Origin: Mycogone perniciosa
Taxonomy: Eukaryota; Ascomycota; Sordariomycetes; Hypocreales; Hypocreaceae
Reading direction: 5' to 3'
Assembly: GCA_025331125.1 (NCBI GenBank)
Contig: JAOALB010000015.1
Location: 57,718 to 121,717, forward strand
Length of the DNA stretch: 64,000 nucleotides
Part shown: positions 57,997-64,000 of the stretch, one piece after another
Position numbering within the stretch: the first letter of the stretch is position 1
Layout of the letters: each line of letters begins with the position of its first letter
Notes under the pieces: generated by a model
Seen by the model: the letters and a program-made list of their open reading frames with translations, nothing else
Told to the model about the DNA's origin: nothing
Databases searched by the model: none
Position numbers and translations under genes: made by a program

Positions 57997-58678
57997 CTAC
58001 CTCTTCTTCTTGGTGACCGTGATGAAGCCATCCTCATCAATCTCCGGAGCTGGCTTCTCCCTGGGGACAGGCGCTAGTGGAGGAGCCTCATCCATGTCTA
58101 CATCACCCTCGCCATCCTCTTCATCATCATCACCGGAGTCACCCGACTCCCAGTCAGTATCTTGGTCCGCGTCCTCAGCCTTCTTAAACATCTGGTCGAC
58201 CTTCTTGCCCGTGCGGTTCATGAATCGCTCTCGCAACTTGTCTACCTCATCAAACTGACCAATGGCGCATCCGGCCCTGGCCTTGATGATGTTTCCCGCA
58301 ACTTCCAGGCCGGAATCGTCGTCGACGTTGACCTCGAACTCGTCTACCATGACCTGCAAGAGCACGGTCTCGACATCCTCCAGGTCCGGCTCTTCAGGGG
58401 CGTTGGCGGTCTTCGCATCGGTAAACTCGGGGAAGAGATCGACGATGGCACCGGCGAACCAGTCTCGCTTATCTGAGGAGTCAGGGCCGCCCCAATTGTT
58501 CTGCACGGAGAGGGTCAGGGCCGGCCACAGGTGTAGAGCGTAGGCCACAGCTTGTTCGAAGTTGGATTGGCGGGTGGCTGTATTTTGCCAATTAGTACGA
58601 ACTCGTGAATATATTTTCTAGGAATTAGCGATAAATACCTGCTGGGGGCAGCTGCGCCGCTTCCGTTGACGACGCCAT
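57997..58678 (-). CDS. TSR2: Pre-rRNA-processing protein Tsr2
   Basis: Two exons, complement(57997..58577, 58639..58678), 206 aa; the first is 40 nt. Tsr2 escorts ribosomal protein eS26 to pre-ribosomes and is needed for 20S pre-rRNA processing. Visible: FEQAVAYALHLWPALTLSVQ and NNWGG, then WFAGAIVDLFPE, LEDVETVLLQVMVDEFEVNVDDDS, which is the WLxxx...DEF core of the family, then an acidic tail (DWESGDSGDDDEEDGEGDVDMDE) and a basic end (TKKKR). It shares a 342-bp promoter with the divergent lipase gene and converges on the BSD-domain gene, with 188 bp between stop codons. Confidence 0.95.
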
Positions 58679-59020
58679 GATATCGTATGTCTTCTTGGTG
58701 GGGGTTTGGAGGGGCTTCTTGATGTCTGCACAAAAATTTTGGTGTTTTTTTCTGGTTTCACATCACTTTGCCAGGACGTGTGCACGGACCACATACCGGG
58801 GAACAGATGGATACGGTGGTCCGGATTCCCCGTTGTCCAGATCTGAAGATACGTACCTTTCCACGGGTCGCGATATGATATGACATCATGATGCCCCCTT
58901 ATCCTAAATATCCTCCCTCGACCTTGCCCTTTGGGTGAGGCCTCTCGAGGTTTAACAAACCGCCATGTCAATGCCAGGTCCTGCTCGGATGCGAGGACCT
59001 GAAATAAAGACAGAGTCACC
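58679..59020. promoter_or_regulatory. Bidirectional promoter of TSR2 and the lipase-family gene
   Basis: 342 bp separate two divergent ATGs, so this stretch must serve both genes. No TATA box or named element is evident to me. A short upstream ATG at 58965 on the plus strand opens a frame that stops just at 59022, overlapping the lipase start; this may be a small upstream frame. Confidence 0.55.
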
Positions 59021-61725
59021 ATGAATAGACTTAACACAACATCGGTCTCATTGGCCGTGACTCCGACAGTTGTCTCTACCTTGTTTTCTCACGTATGTAG
59101 ACGGTGATGAGCCGTGATGGCTGATGACGTCTGTTTCGAGTCAGACGAAACCCTCTTTGATGTTCATGGCTAACATTATTCTGTGACATTGCAGTACCTC
59201 AATAAGAAGGCATTGAAAGACCATCCAACGACTCATCTATCCTATGACGAGGGACTGCACCTTGTTCGATCGTTTCTCGAGTTCGCCTCGCATCATCCTG
59301 TCGAGGAGCTCCAAGCCTTTACTGCTCAATGGGTTCCACATCCACAATGGGTCAAAGTGGAAAACGAGACGATACCTGAAGAGCACCTCACCCGTGCAGC
59401 TGAACTGATCCAAGATGAATTGGGGCCCGATGGCATTCGTCAGGTTGGCGGTCGAAAGTGGTGGCAGTGGCGGGGCCCAAAGTCCTCACTAGAGGCTGAG
59501 TGGATTGAAATGAGATCAGATGCCCATGAAAGAAAGAAGAACAATGAACCCTTGCGGCGTGTGATGATGTACATTCATGGAGGTGCCTACTTCTTTGGAA
59601 GTGTCGATGAACATCGCTATCAGATGCAGCGTCATGCTCGTAAGTTGAAGGCTAGGGTCTTTGCGCCGAAATATCGACTTTCACCTCAGTTCCCATTCCC
59701 ATGCGGTCTTCAGGATTGTTTGGCGGCATACCTTTATCTTCTGAATGTTCAAGACCCGAGCACCATTGTTCTGGCTGGAGACTCTGCTGGTGGTGGAATG
59801 GCGGTGGCATTGATGTGCTTGCTTAGAGATCAAGGCATTCCCTTGCCCGCCGGTGGCATCCTAATTAGCCCTTGGGTGGACCTGACGCATTCTTTTCCAA
59901 GTGCTGCTGACGATGCGCTGTTGGATTACATCCCGCAGTCGGGATTCCACCATAAGCCGTCGCGAGCTTGGCCTCCGCCGAATGACGATGACATAGCTAT
60001 GCTCAAGGCAGAAGCAGACAAGCGCCGGAAGAGTGAGAAGAAGACAACCCCTAATAAAGAAGAGCTAGAAAAAAGGCAGCAAGGCCCTGTTGCTGCTAAG
60101 ACAGAAGAAGAACCAGGGGTTCATCTCACCAGTGGTGGAATTCATACGGAGACGGAGAAATTCCTCACTGTCACAATCGATGGGGAGTTGATCACCATGA
60201 AAGATCAGATACAAGTGAGTCTGACAAGTCGTACCGTGAGACACGAGACTAATTTCACAAGATGTACACCACAAATGCTCTCCTAGCACATCCCCTTGTC
60301 AGCCCCGTCATGCAACCAACTCTTGGTGGTCTGCCGCCGCTGCTGATTATGGTTGGAGGAGGAGAAATTCTTCGCGATGAGCAGATTTATTTAGCTCACA
60401 AATGTGCACATCCCGCGAAATATGCACTGGCAGATGGGGTCTTGACAGACCATGGAAGAAGACTGCTCGCGGAGTACAAGCCAACAGATGTGCAACTCCA
60501 AGTTTGGGACGATCTGTGCCACGTTGCGCCGACATTGAGTTTCACCCGCCCTGCCAAGTACATGTACAGATCGATTGCTCAGTTTGGTGCATGGGCCTTG
60601 GCACGTGCTCAGCAGAGAGGCATCGAGATCATGGATGACGATGAAATCTCAGTCATTACAACTTCCGGGTCGGACACAGAAGTTGGACAAGAAGAGCGGA
60701 AGCAGAATGGAGAGAAGCATCCACAACCAGAAACACCACCGGTGGAAGTAGGAAAAGCGGGCGATCCTCTACCATCTTTCAAGAACCACATGATTCGACA
60801 GAGAGTCACGCGAAACGGGGTGATACTGCCTCTTCCCCTGGAAGAAGATCTCCCAGGCTGCTGTGCTAAGGCGAATGATATCGGTGTTATCAAGGAGGGA
60901 CCTGTTAGAAAGTGGATTGAAACCAAGAAACTGTGGGACAAAAGATATGCAGGCTCGAAGGCCAGGGTTCACAAGAAAATGATCAAGGAGATGCTAGTTG
61001 GATACACAGACTTTGGCCAAGATGAACATCCGCCACCAAGTGCTCTGGCTGGGCGAATACCAGTCGATACCGAGTTGCAAGAAGGGAAGAAGAAGAAGAA
61101 GAGCATTGGTCTTGCGATGTGGTCTCTATGGGGCTCAAAGCATGATGAAATGACTGTCGTGCGTGAGCAGAAAGCCACGCGTGAACCCGAGGTCCAGGCT
61201 GTTACTTCAGATGAGGGCAAGGGGGCTCAAGCGCATTCCGACGTCGAAAAGCAGAGCGCTGCTGCGGCCGACAGGCGAAGCCGGTCCCGTCAAACAGTTG
61301 TCAGTGATGAGAACCAGACTGGCGGCGAAGAAATTGACAAGAATACCCCAGTCGCAAAGCTGCTTGCGATACGGAGGGACAAAGAAGCAGCGCACTCCGG
61401 CCTTCTCGGCCCGGGTTATGCGCCTGACACTGGTGTCGCCGGGAAGCGACCGTTCCTAGACGGTATAGCACTGCCGTTTAGTCTCAAGAACGATGCTGAA
61501 ACGGCGAGCATGCTCACGTTGAATTCGACAATGAGTCCGGCTCCTGGGTCTCGGCCTATCACTCCTGCGCTGGGTTCAGGCTTGATTAGTGCCAAAGATT
61601 CGACAAAGGATTTGACGGTGCAACCCGCAATTGAAGGCGGAGAGAGCTCCAGACAAGGCAATGAGGCACAGCGCCTTGCGATCAAAGAGATGGGAGAAAA
61701 TGGAATTGCAGTTGCTTCGCATTAA
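59021..61725 (+). CDS. Hormone-sensitive-lipase-family alpha/beta hydrolase with long C-terminal extension
   Basis: Three exons, 59021..59092, 59195..60214, 60262..61725, 851 aa. The first exon (24 aa, MNRLNTTSVSLAVTP...) is recovered by splicing at GTATGT...GCAG. Alpha/beta hydrolase of the GDXG group: oxyanion motif HGGAYFFGS (about 152-160), nucleophile Ser about 221 in GDSAGGG, and candidate catalytic His about 451 in LCHVAP. The acid should be the Asp 30-90 residues before the His, but which one is not certain. It is a candidate esterase or lipid hydrolase. A charged low-complexity insert (RRKSEKKTTPNKEELEKRQQ) lies between Ser and His. The last 380 residues are polar and mostly disordered (Glu/Lys/Ser-rich, GKKKKKS, SPAPGSRPITPALGS). 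No signal peptide, so it is intracellular, perhaps on lipid droplets. Confidence 0.9.
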
Positions 61726-62040
61726 CTGATTTTGAGGGTGGGAGCACGGAAACATCTGGTGATATCCTGTGCGTAGGTATTGGCACATTCGTTAATCTTA
61801 ATTTATTTTGTTGGTATGTTGTATGGTAGGAGTTCAATCACCCATCAAGTGATTGTAAGCTTTTGTATGTTTTTCATCATACATGGTGGTGGTACAATGC
61901 CCAGGGGTATATATGCAGCTGCGAGAGGAGGACCCCAGCCCTTCCGCTGCTAGATTTCCTCACGGATATCATTTCCTCGTTGCCTCTTCAAGAGGACTTC
62001 GTCATTGTGTGCTCCAGCGTAAACGTCTCCATCGCATCCT
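61726..62040. other. Convergent intergenic region
   Basis: 315 bp between the lipase-family stop and the MRPL27 stop; should hold both polyadenylation regions. Nothing else seen. Confidence 0.5.
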
Positions 62041-62421
62041 TTAATCGACACCGTTGTACCTCTTCCATTGCTCGACATAGAAATAAGGATCTTGAGGACC
62101 CTTTTCCAGGCCCTTGTAGTCACCCGGCTCTGATCGGATCTCTCTGCTTACAAATGGCGTGAGCTGTTTCACCCGTTAGCGGGTCGTTCTTCTTTCAAGA
62201 TATCCCTTTCTGTACGCCAAAAATCCTACCTTGAAGTCCTTGAGGCCCTGAGGTACGGCGTATGTGCGCACTTTGCTCCACTCGATGATATATCCACCAT
62301 ACTTTGTGTGACGGCCCATTGACCCCGTTCGATTGCCCTTGTAGAAACCGCGGCCAACATCCTTGGTTGTGAGCTTGATGTGGCGGTACTTGCCGACGGA
62401 GAGGACTTGCGTGGGCCGCAT
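62041..62421 (-). CDS. MRPL27: Mitochondrial large-subunit ribosomal protein MRPL27 (mL41)
   Basis: Two exons, complement(62041..62163, 62230..62421), 104 aa, with a 66-nt intron (GTAGGA...AACAG, CTAAC branch). Visible: LTTKDVGRGFYKGNRTGSMG, RHTKYGGYIIEWSKVRTYAVP, then across the intron DFK-LTPFVSREI, ending EQWKRYNGVD, the normal end of fungal mL41. The N-terminus (MRPTQVLSVGKYRHIK) is basic and short. Without the splice the frame would run on into unrelated residues. It builds the mitochondrial 54S subunit. The start codon 562 bp from TRAPPC11 implies a shared divergent promoter. Confidence 0.95.
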
Positions 62422-62982
62422 GGCGGACAAGGATCTGGATGGAAGTCGGGCAAAGGACCGGGCTGAGCGATCGAGGATATCGATCAATGAGGGGTGCGCT
62501 TAGTCTGTCGTCGTTATCGCCAGTCGTCGATGATGTCGCATTGGAATGAAGTTGATCTCGAAATTTTGGAGCAGCCTTGTCGGCGGTCGGCGTTGTTCCG
62601 ATTCCGCAATTAGCTCCCCCGTGGCTGATACCCCCCAGCTTGTTGATGTCCCACCAAACCGTTCTCCGTATTCATAGGACTCCAAAGGCGTTCCGATTGA
62701 TGCTGTCGCGCTGCGTGACGCAACGTTGCGGATTTAAGATGCAAATATCTTCGATTTAGCCTCTGGCGGCAAATAAACACCCTTTTTGGCGGATTTCTTG
62801 GAGAGCGTGTGGTAGAAGCTCATTGTGAGGTTGGTGGGCTGTTGGCGCAACGAGGGGCAGATGCTGATACTAATACAGGACTCCGCCAACTCTACGGAGT
62901 AGCAAGACTCCATTTGCGCATCGGATGCGAAACCCCTCGTCGAAATAACAGCCTATGTCTTCGAGACGTCGAACTCCTCACC
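62422..62982. other. Divergent promoter region, MRPL27 and TRAPPC11
   Basis: 561 bp with a heptad motif at 62893, the only one in the last 7 kb of the window. The frame of TRAPPC11 is open back to 62809 without a convincing start. No separate gene. Confidence 0.5.
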
Positions 62983-64000
62983 ATGGATGGCTACCCCTTG
63001 GGAAGCCTAGATCATAATGTGCCGCTTATCGTCGTATCGGGGCTGAATTCTGAGTCGCCAGAGCTTCCTCTGGGTGCGGAGTTAAAACATGAAGGAATCC
63101 TTCTTCAGTCGGAGCTGCCCCCCCTCGAACGCAAGGAAGTCAAATTTTTAGAGTCATACTTTGAGGATATTGACGAGCAGGGATTGTCATGGACTGTGGT
63201 GACCAGGGAAGAGCCTTACCGGCTTCGCATCAAGACAGTCGGCAGGGTATGAGTGTTTGGCGAAAGCCATAGGATTTAAGATGGAATATTCTGACTGTGA
63301 CACAGTCCTTTCTCCTCCCGCCGCGCCGAGCTCCGATGCCTGAGTCGATCGAGTCGTCAGGTCCCCCGCCGATTCTACACTCCCCTTTCTCGCCCCTCAG
63401 TCCCTGCTCCACCTTGTACCCCGATGGGCTGATAGATGCGCAATGGATCAAGAAGCACCAGGATATGATTCCCAGCATCTTTGCTTGTTTCTATAGCCTA
63501 GCCAGTGACCCCAAGACCGCAACTCTTCACGACAATCGACTGAAAACGGATATTAGTGGCATTAAGGGGGCGTTAGCAAGGTCAGGATACAAGACCCGAC
63601 TAGCTATAATTATCCTCGGCGATGAAACGAATGGCCTGGCCTCTGAGACGATAGGAGAACGACTAGAAAGCATTCGAAAGGGGACTGGACTAGATCCCAA
63701 ATCCATATTCTATATTCCGCCCCCAGACTCGCCGTCAGAGTTGAAGCGGGTGATGGACGGTATCCTGTCGGTGCTCTATAGCACAGCTGTTGAGTATTAT
63801 CGAGATCTTGGGAGGCATGCTAGGAAGAAGCGATCTCGAGGTATCGCTCCGCAACCGACGGTGCCACCTACTTCTGGAACTTCTCAAACGCTGTCTCTAC
63901 CAGACTGGAATTTCCGCTACGATTTCAAGTCCGCAGTGTTCGCCGAGTTTCGCCAGGAGGCGGATGCAGCAATTCGATCTTTTGAACAGCATATACGGAA
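62983..64000 (+). CDS. TRAPPC11: TRAPP complex subunit 11 (foie-gras family), 5' part, cut by window edge
   Basis: Two exons seen so far, 62983..63246 and 63306..>64000; about 319 residues, with the frame open to the right edge. N-terminus MDGYPLGSLDHNVPLIVVSG, then across the 59-nt intron VGRSFLLPPRRAP, a Pro/Ser linker, and the start of the conserved region (LYPDGLIDAQWIKKHQDMIPS, ARSGYKTRLAIIILGD, TGLDPKSIFYIPPP, VEYYRDLGRHARKKRSRG, DWNFRYDFKSAVFAEFRQEAD). TRAPPC11 works in the TRAPPIII vesicle-tethering complex between ER and Golgi and in autophagy. The ATG at 62983 has A at -3 and starts the conserved part. The remaining two thirds or more of the gene lie outside the window. Confidence 0.93.

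Overview
The window is nuclear DNA from a filamentous ascomycete, most likely Sordariomycetes and probably Hypocreales. The evidence is short GT-AG introns (mostly 50-80 nt, with CTAAC/CTGAC-like branch points), very small introns and exons, compact housekeeping genes separated by long promoters, an intron-bearing tRNA-Pro, and families typical of moulds (membrane-anchored exo-beta-1,3-glucanase ExgD, Grg1/CCG-1, an AP-1-like bZIP factor with a redox cysteine domain). The genus is not resolved. I recognise no intact mobile element, rRNA or CRISPR.

Layout. 0.25-10 kb is gene-dense: exgD (-), mitochondrial branched-chain 2-oxoacid dehydrogenase E1 beta (+), actin capping protein alpha (+), cytochrome b5 (+) and TFIIE beta (+). 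At 10.3-15 kb lie a DsbA/FrnE-like thiol oxidoreductase (-) and a four-finger C2H2 factor (-). Bases 14,950-22,861 are a gene-poor stretch of almost 8 kb. At 22.9-31.4 kb a run of minus-strand genes follows: Lsb5-like VHS/GAT adaptor, NRAMP metal transporter, OPI3 phospholipid methyltransferase and the Rpd3L subunit Rxt2. Next come an intron-containing tRNA-Pro(AGG), a small unknown membrane protein (-), then an amino-acid permease (+), a class II aldolase family protein (+) and a short-chain dehydrogenase (-) that may form a small catabolic group. After a small mitochondrial protein (41.3-41.7 kb) comes a second gene-poor stretch of about 4.9 kb. The last part holds a YANK/STK32 kinase (+), the AP-1-like factor (-), Grg1 (-), a BSD-domain protein (+), Tsr2 (-), a hormone-sensitive-lipase family hydrolase (+), mitochondrial ribosomal protein MRPL27/mL41 (-) and the 5' part of TRAPPC11 (+), which runs off the right edge.

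How the genes fit together. Most are unrelated housekeeping genes (transcription, ribosome assembly, trafficking, lipid synthesis, mitochondria). I see no biosynthetic cluster with a backbone enzyme. The permease-aldolase-dehydrogenase trio at 36.5-40.9 kb is the only plausible metabolic group.

The most unusual signal is not a gene. The 9-mers TACGGAGTA and TACGAAGTA (and their complements) occur about 52 times by hand count, where about one is expected by chance. None lies inside a coding exon or intron I assign, they concentrate in the gene-poor stretches, and they can chain with a 7-bp period. All gene models were built by reading splice signals and frame by eye; exon borders are given in each entry.
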